NCBI GenBank assembly: GCA_011763485.2
Contig: JAANSK020097795.1
Coordinates: 1-26,957, forward strand
Length of the DNA stretch: 26,957 nt
Source: Isoetes engelmannii
Lineage: Eukaryota; Streptophyta; Lycopodiopsida; Isoetales; Isoetaceae
Direction of reading: 5' to 3'
Shown here: in pieces, positions 10,032 to 21,925 of the stretch
How the letters are laid out: each line of letters begins with the position of its first letter
Position numbering within the stretch: the first letter of the stretch is position 1
The notes under the pieces: model-generated
Told to the model about the DNA's origin: nothing
The model's database searches: none
Seen by the model: only the letters and a program-made list of their open reading frames with translations
Program-made: the position numbers and the translations under genes

Positions 10032-11159
10032 TATGTATCTTGTGATCTGCTATGGTCTATTTAAGATGCTTTCGTTGTAAGAAAGTTTTGTACTCTAGGG
10101 GGTCAATTACAAGGTTATTTGGTCATACAAAGAGGAAGTTAAGGTTGCGAATCTGACTTCGTAAATCAATCAGTTAACATCCATTCCATCCCATAGAAAT
10201 GGGTCCATGTAGAATTTGCACGTGGCCTTCCTCTTGAGGCCTAAACAAATTGGCTCTACATAATCGATGAGATTTCTCTACGAATGTGCTTCAGATCCAG
10301 TTGCTCTATTGTTTCTGGTCTAGTTATATCTTGTCCTTTTGGGTCTTTAGAAAGCTATGACATTTGATGCACAATCCACTTCTTGCATTGGAAAGCAGAG
10401 CTGTGAAATTTGATCCGGACTGCAAGAGTGGCATTGCTTGCACAACCGAAAAGCTCTGCTCTTGCTTTTTCGTAGTTGCTTTCATTTCTCTCAGATGCTT
10501 ATTTGCAATGGTTTGTCGACATTTCTCTTCATCAATACTGTGGTACGGAGGAATGTGCAAATGCGTCGTAATGTGCAAATGTGTTTGCTCCAATCCTATG
10601 GGTTGTTCAATGAGGATGATGCATGAGTCTGAACAATTCTGTTCTTATCAGGCCTGCATCTTCAAATTAGGTATAATCTTCATTATGTTGCAACCGTACA
10701 TATTCTTCAGTCTTTCAATTTTCTGCTTCTAACCCATACCCCAAATCCGTGATAGTCTAAATTTGCAATATTTGCAACAAAAACTCCTTAAAATTCAAAA
10801 AAAAAAGAACAACTCCTTAAAACTGTTGCATCATTCAACTTCGGAAAATGCCCCTTGTTTGGTTACTATATCTGCTGCATTGACGATCGGCAGGGCCCAC
10901 AAAATCAAAGGCCACAAGCCAAATTTCACCGTTTTTAGGCCACAAAACAAATCTTAACGCTTTTAGGTGGTGCCTTTTTTTTTTCTTTCCCATTGGGCAT
11001 CCAACAAAAAATATGGCTATGGCTTTGGCCTATTCTAGCTTCTTTTTCTGCTCCCTTAGCTCAGATCTTAGTGTCTCCACCTTTAAATTTTTTCCTCTTC
11101 CAATTCTAGCGGTTTTGGAATACTACAATTTAATCCCTTCATTAATCACTTAAAGAAAA
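10032..11159. other. CSL4 3' flank, no gene seen
   Basis: AT-rich sequence after the CSL4 stop. The first 100-200 bases are probably 3' UTR. The longer open frames here (10324-10593 minus, 10364-10732 plus) have no recognisable motifs. A short direct repeat of ATGTGCAAATG lies at about 10553-10580. I see no RNA gene or element ends. Confidence 0.5.
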
Positions 11160-12235
11160 TTTAGTCTCTTTGCATTCGTCTCCCTCCGAAGCCACGACAA
11201 ACTGTACGGAACATCACTGTAGAGCAATGTGTCCAATACCTACAACAGCTATATAATCCTTTGGGCAGTCAAACGCCAGTGCCCCCACAGACGGGATTAC
11301 AACTGGTCATCACAGTGGGCCTCCAGCGTCTGGCTAATGAGAAGGCAGCAGATTTCGATGGTATGCAAGCGGAACTCCTCAAATGGGCCGGGCCGCCAAT
11401 GGTGCACGTACTGACAGCGATATTCAATAGAGCACTGTAAGAAGGTTTTCCTCCACAATGGACTTACAGCAGGGTTGTCCCCATATACAAGGCCGGCGAC
11501 CCTCACTGTCCGGCCAACTATCACACTATAATGGTAAGCTCTCTCTTTGCGAAACTCCTGGCTACCATTCTTGAGCAGCGGAGGACCATATGGGTAGAAG
11601 ACTCAGATGTCCGTGTTGTTACCTAGGCAGGCTTCCGTCCCGGCCACTCTACCATTGACCATATATTCACCTTGAGAGCCATCATCGAGGATAGCAGGAA
11701 CCGCCGACAGGACCTCTATTGCTGTTTTGTTGACTTCGCCAAGGTTTTTGACACGGTACCTCGAGGCAAGTTGTGGGACAAAGTGCAGCAGCTTGGGACC
11801 CCTATCAACTTGCGAAATGCAATATACAGGTTGTATGAGGCATGTTCAGGATGTCTAGCGCCGTTAGGGCAGCCGATGGTCAGTAGTATTGGAGTGTGCC
11901 AGGGTTGTCCCCTGTCGCCTACATTCTTTGGCCTGTACATTGACCAACTGGAACATTGGCTGGCCGAACATGGGGGAATGGGCGCCCCCCTGCTACACCG
12001 CATCGTCGGGCAACTCACATACGCCGATGTGAACCTTTTGGCCCGCACCCCAAAAGACATGCAGCACCACCTGAACGCGCTTTGACACTTTCTGCCATTA
12101 TACAGGCATGCGAGTTATGCTGAAACTAAAATCCTGCTCGTGTCGTCCTCTCACCACACAAGGCCACCTTCCTTCACATATCAAGGGCAAAGCGTGGAAG
12201 TGACACCAACATACAAAAGCACTGTTTTGTTAATT
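11160..12235 (+). pseudogene. Reverse transcriptase fragment of a second LINE family
   Basis: One continuous frame from about 11160 to 12085 covers the RT domain of a non-LTR element distinct from the one at the left end. Blocks seen: ADFDGMQAELLKWAG, FPPQWTYSRVVPIYKAGDP, AGFRPGHSTIDHIFTLRAII, FVDFAKVFDTVPR with the first catalytic Asp, GVCQGCPLSPTFFGLYID and QLTYADVNLLAR. In the last block the usual YADD has lost its second Asp. Only three stops interrupt it: TAA 11438-11440, TAG 11624-11626 and TGA 12083-12085. Each can be explained by one C-to-T change (CAA, CAG and CGA respectively). Base composition is clearly richer in GC than the flanks. Endonuclease and 3' end are absent, so this is a truncated copy. 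Clade not determined. Confidence 0.85.
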
Positions 12236-12319
12236 AAGGAAAAAACGTGAATTCGTAGACCTTTTTAGAAATTGACACGGACGCAAGACAAAAATGACTT
12301 TTATTGATTATGCTATACA

Positions 12320-13555
12320 ATCAGTTGCACTCATCGACTAGAGCTGCATAGGTCTCAGCTACAAGCTGTGGAATCTTGATGGTGTTAGGAAGCTTCTTCT
12401 TGTTGGATGGAGCCCAGGCAAAACCGATGGACTCTATGTCGATCTGGTCACTGGCTGTTGTTGGTCTCCATTTCTTTTTCCAATCACCGGGACAGATTCC
12501 CACCAAGTCACCTGGATGGTCTCAAAGTTTTCTTTCTTGTCGTCCATCTGTGGTTCTCCTATACTGTAACCTACCCAAATAGGGCACAAGTCATCGTCAG
12601 GTCGCGCTAGAATAAACATCCCCCTTCTGAAGGTCTTTGTAGGGATTGAATTCCGGTATAAGCCTGTCTTTCAATGGACCAACGTATGCCGAATGTTGTT
12701 CACTAGCGGTTCCACCACTGCTACCATTTCAGGATGGTCTGCAGCCACTTGCCTCGTTTGAGGCCAGAAGTCTTCGTAGCACCCTTCACATCCTGTAATC
12801 TTCTCTAGCTCCTGCAAGAGCCGCATCCAGTACTCGATTGTGGAGGTGAATTATGCAGAATAGTTGGCATTCTCGGGAGCACTCGTTTTATTTGTTGAGA
12901 TTGCAAGCCAGTGCAGGATATGCTTGTGGATATTGTTGCATAACTGCCTTTGACCGAGGTCTTTGGAGGCAAAATATTGGGATGCCATGTTGGCATCAAC
13001 GGCTTCCTGTCTTGGCCCTGTTTCCACATCCTAATTCCTTCATTAGGTAGCCAATCCAAAAAGCTAGGTCTGGTCTTGTAATACATCATTGGCCACTCCC
13101 CGTTCATAGCAAACTTGAAGGTGAGAGGGCTAGTGTGACCTGTCAACCTGTCATCCCCTTCCGGAATGTATACCTCTATAAGTATAAACCCCTTCCAGTC
13201 TGGCATACGACATAAGGCACTGGGACTTTGAGACTGCATGTCTAGAACTCGTAAAGCAATTTTGGCATGATAAGCACCTCAGCTTTCTTAAGATATGATG
13301 AGAAGTTGTGAAAGAGTCCATCAATATCCTCGTGTGTGTGCCGGGATTCATAAAACCCAACTCTATCTCGTCAAAGACACCTAGATAAGTAAGGTATGAC
13401 AAATAAGAGAACACATGCCTGTTCTTGTTCTGCCCGAATGCATTGTCAAGTTGGAGAAGTGTACGGGGAAGGGCCTTGAATGATGGTCCGGGCGGTGCGA
13501 GCAATACATCAAGCAAGCTTGTGCCGAACAACGACAACTTCGAGGTTAGTTTCAA
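12320..13555 (-). pseudogene. DUF7869-type (HTHEDID) transposon-related gene remnant
   Basis: Minus-strand pieces in at least three frames. LLQLDNAFGQNKNRHVF (about 13421-13462) holds the conserved Asp of an RNase-H-like strand. GVFDEIELGFMNPG follows. After a one-base shift near 13340-13345 comes HTHEDIDGLFHNFSSYL (HTHEDID at 13320-13340), the signature of DUF7869 proteins. Then, in the frame of 13239-12805, come a DWKGFI block, GHTSPLTFKF, YYKTRPSFLDWLPNEGIRMW and a basic tail. The last pieces (12619-12320) include TWWESVPV. The order is as I recall for the family, which spreads like transposase genes. The function of the family is not established. It lies 383 bp from the farnesyltransferase stop on the same strand. 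The gap (13556-13938) shows only AT-rich 3'-flank sequence. Confidence 0.6.
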
Positions 13556-13938
13556 CCTTTGATGTTGGCTTATTTAATGGTGCCCACAAATAGAAAAGAA
13601 CATAATTGAACATAACACATTGTGACAAAAGCCGGGCACCATTACTAATTGTAACTAAAGTTTGTATCTCGGTTCATCATAATCAACTTCACTAAAACAT
13701 TTATAGATTAACATTTCATTTGCCTAGCTACAAATGCATATTCTATTTAATTTAATGGATACCATACTGGTTTTCATTATTTTGATTCAGTTTTTTTAAT
13801 ATAAAAATGTTAGTTTGAATTCACTATCACATGCAGAACTGAATCCAAGCCTGAAACTGCCCAAGGCTCTTGTTACGCCTTTTTTGCTAAATTTTTACTT
13901 TTATCCCAAAATTATAACCACCCTCTGTTTCTGCTATC

Positions 13939-16900
13939 TCAGACACTTGAAGAATGTTCAAAATAATCCATAGCCTCGTGATAACGTTGCAAACAAACAT
14001 TCATAACAGGATGGATTGCCTCCAACAAGTTATCATATGACCCTAGAACTGCTCTTGGTGGAGGTGGAGCACCCAAGCACTTGGAATAGCAATTCTGTGC
14101 TATTGACATGCCACTAAGACAATAACAGGTATGATAATAATCCCTCTGTTTTCCAGGTTTGTCAATCAGTCCTCCCTCAGTATTCTGCACATGAAAAGAT
14201 TGATCCTTAGTTTCTTGGATGGCAGAAAGGCTATTCATAAGAATTTTGGTAAGTCATTCACCTGACAACACAGTAAGAGATATCCTTGTAAAGCTCGTGA
14301 ATTGAAGAGAGGTGCACATTGTACATTATCATACATCATACATGGAGCATATTCAGATTTCACATATTGACTAGTTCCAGCATCTTGCTTTTCTACTGGA
14401 TTGCAGATATTGGCCTGTTGGAAAGCACTTTCGTCCATAACAAATAGCCTATCCGCAGAGAGCATGCTTGTAAGAAATGTCTCTGCGTCAAGATTATCTC
14501 CCACGGTAGGCGTATCTGTTGTTCTTTCAATGTTTATTTGCACAGTATCTCCCATTTCAGAAGGATCCCCTGCCCTTAACCTAGACATTCTTACCAAACT
14601 TTGGTGCAAGGTCGGCTCCTGAAAAAGAGAAAAAATGCCACCCTGCCAGGAGCACACTAGTTGCATGTTATTACATGGTGGATCTGTATCCTTAAAGCAC
14701 GTGGCTCAAAGCACTATTTCGATTACTCCAAATACCTGCCAAAAAGAATAACAACCATCTACTAGCTTATTGGTGCGACCTTGAAATCCGCCTTCCACCC
14801 TACCCTGACGATAAGTAACCCATTCCTGAAATTCGTCACCAAGATCAGCAAATTAAAAACGATCCATATAAACTACAAACAGTTAGCACTCGCTCACCAG
14901 AAGTTTGGGAAGGCTTAGGCTTTCCACTTTATTTGCGATAATAAGTGCTGCAACCCCACAAAAAGTATATCTGCATGGCAGACATTTGTTGTTCAAATAG
15001 TACTAGATAAAAAATAAAAACGCCGGGTTCACTCCAACAAAGCTACATTAAATATCATATTAAACCATCATTAGAGACATAATTTTTAGGCCATAAAAGC
15101 AAGAAAGGATCAGACTAGGTTGGGACAGCATCTTCCTCTAGTAATTTGGAAGCTGACTTGGTTCAGAGGTAGCTATTCATCAAATTTTTAAGGCCAAAGT
15201 CCACCAAGCAGGAACTAGACAAAAAACAGAAGAATACCACCAGACTCCTGTCATAGAAACCTTACTGGACTTGCCCTTTAAACTGCTCCCAAACGAACCA
15301 ATCATATATGCTAACATGGGCCAATGCTATTGAGACCCCAGAGAGCTACCCACCTTCACCTGTCTCAGGCACACTTTGGAGGGCACATACGCGCGCCTTT
15401 GCTGGCATACCAGCAAAAGTCTGCAGCCTATGAATATTACTTGGAAAGCAGCCGCAAGTTGCATAGGTTTAACAGAAAATTCTTTTACATCATGAAGTAC
15501 TGAAGTTTTCTCATCATTCTAACCACAGAATCACTATCTGGATCCTTTCCAATTCAGTCCATCATCAGATACAACATGCAGATCCTGGTCTTTCTTCTGT
15601 GTAAGGTATGATCAAGTTGACAGTCCTAAAATCCATTCAGGAACCTGCTGAGAGTTCGAAGAATTTGCAGAGCGTCCATATAAAATAGCAACGTGTCTAA
15701 CAACTCCTTATGCAGAGCATCCATATAAAGTAGCAACGTGTCAAACAATTCCTTATGGGAAGCAGAAGCTGTGATGAATATATTATATATATCCAGAAAC
15801 TTTTGGCACTGCTAGGAAATATTATATAAAATTAACATACAAATTAGCAGGATTTTGCTAACCTAATAGTTGCAAGATATGAAGACTCATCAAGAGGTGA
15901 AAAGCAACATGCAGTGAAATGAAATGGATAAAAAAGAAGATGAAACAGGAAATGCAATATCTTTTACAAAGTGAACTTATTCAGAAAGTCGAGTTCATGA
16001 TTACCCCCCATGGGCTTCTGCTCCAGGTTCACCACCAATACCACCTTCATATGTCTGACAGCTGGCACCAGGTCAAATCGCTTAGCATATTTGCATGATT
16101 AACTTCCCTTGGGCAAAACACATCTCAAACAAAATCTAAACAATGCATCCTGGCATTTAGTGGAAATTATATTACCTTACAATAAACTCCGCAAGATTCT
16201 CAAGCAATTCTGGAACTATTATGTTTAGCATGTGTGCAACCTGATGGGAAGGTGACAATCAGAATATAGAATAAAAGTCTTCAAACCATATGTAAGTTAT
16301 GTTGTCTATTTCAAACTCTAGAATTGTAGCAGTTCAAAAGGAAAGGGTACACAGTTGTAACAGTAAAGGGCATACAGCTATGGCAGTGTAGCAACCTCTG
16401 ACATCTGTCTCTCCTCCATCATGCATTCTGCAAAGCTTACATACTATAAAAGCTCCCTCCAAAATACATGCTTTCTAGACTAAACCAAAATAAAAAGCCC
16501 ATCATTGAAATGAAACAATGGAAATATGAGCAACCTGAAACCACCAGACTTGTCTTTCATCCGTTGCAAGAATTCTAGCATCTCCTTCCTGCACATCTGC
16601 AAATATTGGATCAGAAGAAACTTTTGCGAGCAAAAGGAAACCACCTGGAAAAGTCGTTACCTTTTTATTGAGCTTAGAGCTTCCTCACCACCTAATGTTA
16701 CAAGTGAGCAGACTGCTGCATATGTTGTGGCTAAATGCGGCATCTATAGATAGCAGACATATTATTCAGATGCTATACAGATGCAAATCTGTAGAATATA
16801 AAAACCTAGGTCAACACTTCTGATAATAATGGGCATTAGGCATGGCCTTTGCATTTAATTTGATGTCTATTTACCAATGTTTAAAACAAGGGAATTCGTC

Positions 16901-19900
16901 TGCAAAGAGCAAAATCGTGATGTTCATTACAAATTTAGGGTTACAAGAATCTAAAAAGTTACTAATTGAATTATAACATGATTTTATGCCATGAGACATG
17001 GCATGGTCTAGGTTGCACATTAGCAGTTATAAGCTAGTTTAGCTTCACTTATTCCTCTTGAAAGGGAGTATATCAGTTCATTTCCATTATCCAACTCTGT
17101 ATGTTGACGAATTGGAGAAATTTGCCATAACACTTGGATCTGACTGGAAGCTAGTTTAGTTTCACTTATTCCCCTGGAAACTGGACTGATCATGAAGCTA
17201 ACCAAGTTTACCTTCTCTCTTTTCAAAACTCGTTCTCCTGTATAATGATGAACTGGGGACCCCAAAAGAGGGTCTCTTCTTTCAGATCCGAGCAAAATTG
17301 ACCTTGCTGAAGCAAGCAAATTAACTTGCCAAATAATTTTTCCTAAATCTTCATATAAGAACATCAATTCTTAACCCAATCTTAATTTTCAATTCTTTTC
17401 TCAAATTCCCCTGATCTTGACTATCATAGGATGTCAGAGATAGATTGCTAGTGTCCAAGAACAAATTTCGTCAAACCAAGAAAATAGAAAGAAAGACGAA
17501 ACTAGAAAAACAGAGTCAGAGATAAATAGATTTTATATACAACTATAAGCCAAATGAAATGCATGTTAAATTAATACACTACATACACTCACGTAAGATC
17601 ATGTACCTGACCAGGACCTCCGGCAAACCCCCCACCAGGATCCTGCAATAACAAGTGTAAAGTTAGTAATGTCTCAGCTTCAGTCTTCACAGAACAATAA
17701 GATGAAGCAACACAAATTTCAACTCAGGAATGCAACCGTACTATGTTACTCAAGAGAACTGAAACAGACATCATGACAAACACTGCAAGTATATGTGGGG
17801 TTCGTAATGGAGAGGAGTAACTTCAATAGAATACACTGTAAAATTGCTGGTGCTAGAATCTGCAGGAATGGATTTTGTTTTCCTTCCACTTGACAAAAAG
17901 AAAACCTCGGGTAGAATCAACAACAGACAAAGAAGGCAGAGTGAACAAGAAAGAAAAATTAATAGATCGGTTTGTTCTAACTTCTGATAATACATCCAAA
18001 ATAGTGACATGCCAAATAGCACACGACTCATATACACTCAAAGTTCATTAGTTAGACACTTTAATATCATTAGTTAAACTTTATGTATAAATATCTTGTC
18101 AAATAGATAAAGCATCAACAGCATCATTTCCTTGAGCTCGCAGCTAAATTAAATTATCGGGACACCAATCTTCAGAAAAAACTTTTTCAAATTTGACATC
18201 GTGATTAAACCTTCAACATATAAACTATATGAGAATCACACACTATCGTGTTGTGGAAAACCGAGAGATAAGACATTTGCAGCAACTAAAATATGACTAA
18301 CGTTCACATTTTCACTTAAGAAGCGTTACCTGGCATCGTTGGAGAAAATTTATGATGTCTATCTTTACCCCATCTGGAACTGATTCCCCAAGCAAGGCTA
18401 ATGAGTGTAAAATCCAATAGCAAAGCCATGGGCGGCTGAAAAAAGCTAGCTAGTAAGAATTTGTGTGATACAGATAAGACGAACCAGGAGAAATTAGAGC
18501 AGGCAGGATAAAATGATAATGAACTATTAAAAACAAAAGCAACTTTTTCTTTCATAACTTTGCTGAGGTCTCTAGAGTCAAGTCAGTATTTCAAAATTTA
18601 GCGAAAAACTATTTCTGGGCTTAGTAATCTCCAACTTCCTGCCTCACAATTCAAAGCCCATGTCTTGGCTGGCAGAAGCAGCATTGAAAGACCTTACCAG
18701 TTCAAATTCTTTGGGTTAGTGATGAAACTCCCCATTATATTGATGGAACCATCCTATTGATAAATAAACAGATTGTTTACCCATCTTCTAGATGGTTAAG
18801 ACTTCTTTCATTGACATTAGGGTCTCCAAATAATATCCTGCTCACAAAGAAGCAATATATTAAAGTTCACTTTCTCAACACCATTGAAGAGGCTTCTTCT
18901 AATGCCCAGGATACTTGAACTGCATATTCACAGTCATGATACCACAAATAGACATTTTAAAGTCTCCTCATATTAGCTAGATAAGAAACCGCTAGCCAGG
19001 ATAAAATGGCGTGCACCATAAACAAAGTTCAGTCTAAGAAATACCTTATTGCACGCACAATGTTCCATGATAGCACAGAGAGACATTTTAAAATCTCCTC
19101 ATATTTAGCTAGAATAAGAACACATCTAGCCAGGATTAAATGGAGTGCACCCTAAACAAAGTTCACTCTAAGGAACACTTCATTTTGCACGAACAATGTT
19201 TCATGAAATACACAGTAGGTTTCATTGCCTCTTCCAATCTATCTAATATTCAGCTTCACCCAAAGCTTCTTTAATGTGAGAAACGAAGCAACAACAGCCG
19301 AAATAATCTAAGCCTATTAGTTTGCAAGCTTTGAAGAGATCCATGAGCTTAAAAGGGAAGTTACAAGCAGACAAGAAACTGAGTCGAAGATTTATATAAT
19401 TTTTGTCAAATGGCCCAATTACATACAAGCTACTCTCTTAGATGATGTGATGACGTTTTTTAGAGGTCTTTAGCTTAAATCAACATATCCTAATATTTTG
19501 AGTGTTGTAGACCATAACTTTACTTGTATATTAGGGTGCAAGATTGACACTTAATATGGGGTTGGATAAATGGACTCAAGTGAGAAAGCTCTAAATATTG
19601 CTGCTATCTAAAATGGTAACTTGAATCGTGCTGTTCGCTGCATTCATATTGCTGCTATCTAAAATGGTACCTCGAATCGTGCTGCTCACTGCATTCTTCC
19701 TATTTGGCATGTAGTCTCTCTTTCCCCTTGCACATTTTGCTTTGGCATTCATGCTTATTAATGTCAACATGGTTTCGCAACCCCCTCTTTTGCTTTTACA
19801 TGATTCAATTCATCTTTTAATTAGGCTAAAAGTGGGCAACGTCAACTGGCTGGAGTTCTTGTCTTTTTCTACTTCAAATTTTCATGGGGGTACTCCTTTC

Positions 19901-21057
19901 GGGGTCAAATTAAATGGTCCAAGTAGAGGGCATGACTTCCATTTGTTGCTATCGTCGCCTCCGATAAGAAAGAGAGTGATCTGCATTTTTATAGTGCCAT
20001 TTCTCTGTTCAGTCCTCCCTTATCATGTTCCTTCAATATATTCCTTCTATGAGCAGTCATTTGAGGAAGTAACAGTTCGATTGTCCTCATATTCTGACTT
20101 TTGGAAGTGAGGTAGTTCCTGGAAGAGGCGATGGAGGATGTCCCGTGTAAAAATAAATTGTTCCTCCAACTCAACCACGTTCAAATGACACAGTCTGCAG
20201 ATCCTCTTGGAGCTCAACCTTATGTCTACTTGCCCGACTAGCCTCAATCCCAAGTTGATGAGATGAGACCCTGAGCTGACCAACAGCATGTCTCACTTTA
20301 TGTGCGAAGTGAATACACAAATACCCTAGGCATTGGAGGAAACCATCTTCACTGATCTCAGGAAAATATTGTTTTCTTGGCGGGCAGCTCTCTTGGAGTC
20401 AGCCAAGTCTGTGATGTATAAATACAGCAAATCATGCCGGCTGAGCTGATTCATGTATTGGAACCTCTTTTTACTGCCAGGATTTATACTATTTGGCTGC
20501 ATTATGATGGAAAAGGGACAGGTTTCCCAAACCTGAGCAGTAAGCAGCGAGAGCATTTTTGGAGGCAGCGAGAGAGAGTGAGAGCATTGCTAGATTTTTG
20601 ATATGCAGCACTTGAGAGCACAATCAATCTACAGTGTGAATAAAGACAATATTTTTTTTGCAGCAGTGTACAGAATGTTCCTGGTCATCATCTTCATATT
20701 CCATATATACTTCAATTTAATCCAGGAAAAAAAAATAATACAAATGTTATATAAGATAACAACACCCAAGCTATGCACCTGCAATCCAAAGCCGAATAAC
20801 TGGGACCAAGGCAGCGCAAACCCCGCATAAGATATTCAAGATGATCCTCTTTCCATAATTCTAACCTATTTCAAAACACGTCGAACAAAATTAAGAAATG
20901 CACAGAGAGAGATAAAATGAGCTCAGGGCATGCACCTTACAGCACGACCAGCCTTTCCAGATTCTGCAAAATCACGAAAAATCTCAACTACGGAGTCCTC
21001 TAGCTGCTTCTGTGCTCTTTGGGTGACAGTAAGCGAAGGTGCCTCTTCCATTGCCAT
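13939..21057 (-). CDS. ERA1: Protein farnesyltransferase beta subunit, complete
   Basis: Zinc-dependent catalytic subunit that, with the alpha subunit, adds farnesyl to CaaX-box cysteines in the cytosol. In Arabidopsis its loss (era1) gives ABA hypersensitivity. Thirteen exons join in phase to 483 aa: 21057-20936, 20865-20779, 18435-18330, 17642-17607, 16743-16661, 16588-16535, 16427-16376, 16240-16176, 16061-16005, 14970-14898, 14825-14736, 14642-14262 and 14184-13939. Key blocks: SLTVTQR near the N-terminus; LDCSRPWLCYWILHSLALLG; the prenyl repeats GGGFAGGPGQ, GGFRMHDGGE, GGIGGEPG and EGGFQGRTNKLVDGCYSFWQ; and YYHTCYCLSG. Zinc ligands by homology are Asp268, Cys270 and His420. Exon 12 (127 codons) is mostly a low-conservation acidic insertion between the zinc ligands, as in plant homologues. 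Start ATG is the first in a frame matching the ERA1 N-terminus. It looks intact. Introns carry repeats and a LINE fragment. Confidence 0.95.
15666..15755. repeat. 45-bp tandem repeat, two copies
   Basis: Copies at 15666-15710 and 15711-15755 differ at four or five positions. They lie in farnesyltransferase intron 9 (14971-16004). No function is suggested by the sequence. Confidence 0.85.
17031..17185. repeat. Direct repeat of about 32 bp, spacing 117 bp
   Basis: AAGCTAGTTTAGCTTCACTT at 17031 recurs at 17148 with few changes, together with the following dozen bases. It lies in farnesyltransferase intron 4 (16744-17606). This is probably an old local duplication. Confidence 0.65.
18935..19210. 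repeat. 131-bp diverged tandem repeat, about two copies
   Basis: The block beginning at GACATTTTAA 18951 recurs at 19082. The copies share the CTCCTCATAT, CTAGCCAGGAT and GTGCACC..AAACAAAGTTCA blocks, with scattered changes. The similarity extends a few bases left to about 18935, and the start of a third copy is visible near 19200. It lies inside farnesyltransferase intron 2. Confidence 0.8.
19597..19698. repeat. 51-bp tandem repeat, two copies
   Basis: Copies at 19597-19647 and 19648-19698 differ at about five positions. They are in farnesyltransferase intron 2, next to the LINE-derived stretch. Confidence 0.85.
20047..20290 (-). pseudogene. LINE C-terminal zinc-knuckle fragment inside an intron
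   Basis: A minus-strand frame of 80 codons with RLSSKRICRLCHLNVVELEE, resembling the C-terminal Cys-Cys-His-Cys knuckle that follows the RT in some LINEs. The first two cysteines remain, but the expected His and last Cys are replaced (Gln and Thr). A further minus-strand stretch at 20326-20556 may be an extension of the same relic. It sits in the 1.9-kb right part of farnesyltransferase intron 2 (18436-20778). Assignment is by motif only. Confidence 0.45.
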
Positions 21058-21290
21058 CGACAAGTATAAAAAGTAAACTCCACAGTAGTAGATGTTTCAT
21101 CAGTGTCTTTTGTGAAGCGAATCACACACTGCCACGTGTACCTGCCGGCCGGCTTTTATATCCTTGTATGTTTAATAACGAAATTCCAATTTCCGGTACT
21201 GGTATCTGAGGGTATAATTCTCCCTAACCCTAATCCGTCTCCAAAAACCCTAACTCATCGAGAGAGAAGGCAAGCTGGTGTTAGGAGGCG
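21058..21290. promoter_or_regulatory. Divergent promoter between ERA1 and RPP3
   Basis: Only 233 bp separate the two divergent start codons. Visible elements: a G-box CACGTG (21133-21138) in an ABRE-like CCACGTGT context; a palindrome GCCGGCCGGC (21144-21153); TATAAAA on the minus strand (21154-21160), about 97 bp upstream of the ERA1 ATG; and two telo-box motifs on the plus strand, AACCCTAA (21226-21233) and AAACCCTAA+1 A (21245-21253), close to the RPP3 ATG. Telo boxes near the start are characteristic of plant ribosomal-protein genes. The ABRE reading is an inference. Confidence 0.75.
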
Positions 21291-21925
21291 ATGGCGGTAT
21301 TTACGTTTGTGTGCCGTCACAAGGGAGGTTCATGGACAGCCAAACAACATGCTGGTGATGGTAACTTGGAAGGATCTGCCGCTACTCCATATGAATTGCA
21401 GCAGCAGCTCAGAAATGCAGCCCTCCAAACAGCCGGACCTGGAGCTGTATCAGTGGATTTTTCTCTCATCAGCCCATCTTCCGCTGTCCTTCAGGTCCTA
21501 CTCACATATTTCTCTGCTGTAGCATTTGGTTTTAGTATTTGGTTTTAGTTGTCTATATCAATTTAAATTTGGTACCTTTGGGTATTCTTTTTTCCATTAA
21601 AAGATCTGTCTGTCAAAGCATTTAAGAGTCTTTTGTTTTCGTTAATCTGTTTGATGGGGGTTAGTCCAGTAAGTAAGAATCGAGTTATTTTCAAGGTCAG
21701 CTTTACATTTTTTTCATAGATTTTGTTTGGATTCTTACATTTCACAACTGGAAACAGGTGATTGTTGGTGGTGGTGGAGGTGGAGGTGCAGTCTTCAGTT
21801 CTGGAGGTGGTGCAGCTGCTCCAGCTGCTAGTGCTGGAGTTAGTGCACCAGCAGCAGAAGAGCCCAAGAAGGAAGAAGAAAAGGAAGAGAGTGATGACGA
21901 CATGGGCTTCTCTCTCTTTGACTAG
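21291..21925 (+). CDS. RPP3: 60S acidic ribosomal protein P3, complete
   Basis: Plant-specific member of the ribosomal stalk P-protein family, which recruits elongation factors to the GTPase centre of the 60S subunit. Two exons, 21291-21494 and 21758-21925, joined in phase 0 by a GT..AG intron of 263 bp, give 123 aa, close to the Arabidopsis length. The N-terminal half has [29 protein letters not shown] and [20 protein letters not shown]. It is followed by a seven-glycine run, an Ala/Pro-rich hinge, a Lys/Glu-rich charged stretch and the C-terminal [13 protein letters not shown] tail, the conserved stalk tail that binds factors. The start codon is the first ATG and matches the family N-terminus. 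Telo boxes lie just upstream. Intact. Confidence 0.96.

Noticed and set aside
10364-10732. 122-codon plus-strand frame downstream of CSL4
   Set aside because: Cys/Phe-rich translation of AT-rich sequence, with no motif and no splice support. Probably chance.
15360-15440. Minus-strand frame TFAGMPAKARVCALQSVPETG as a possible farnesyltransferase exon 10
   Set aside because: It does not match the family. The correct exon, YTFCGVAALII, was found at 14970-14898 with in-phase splice sites.
19742-20110. 122-codon plus-strand frame in farnesyltransferase intron 2
   Set aside because: Opposite strand to the LINE-like knuckle fragment, hydrophobic without family motifs, inside an intron.
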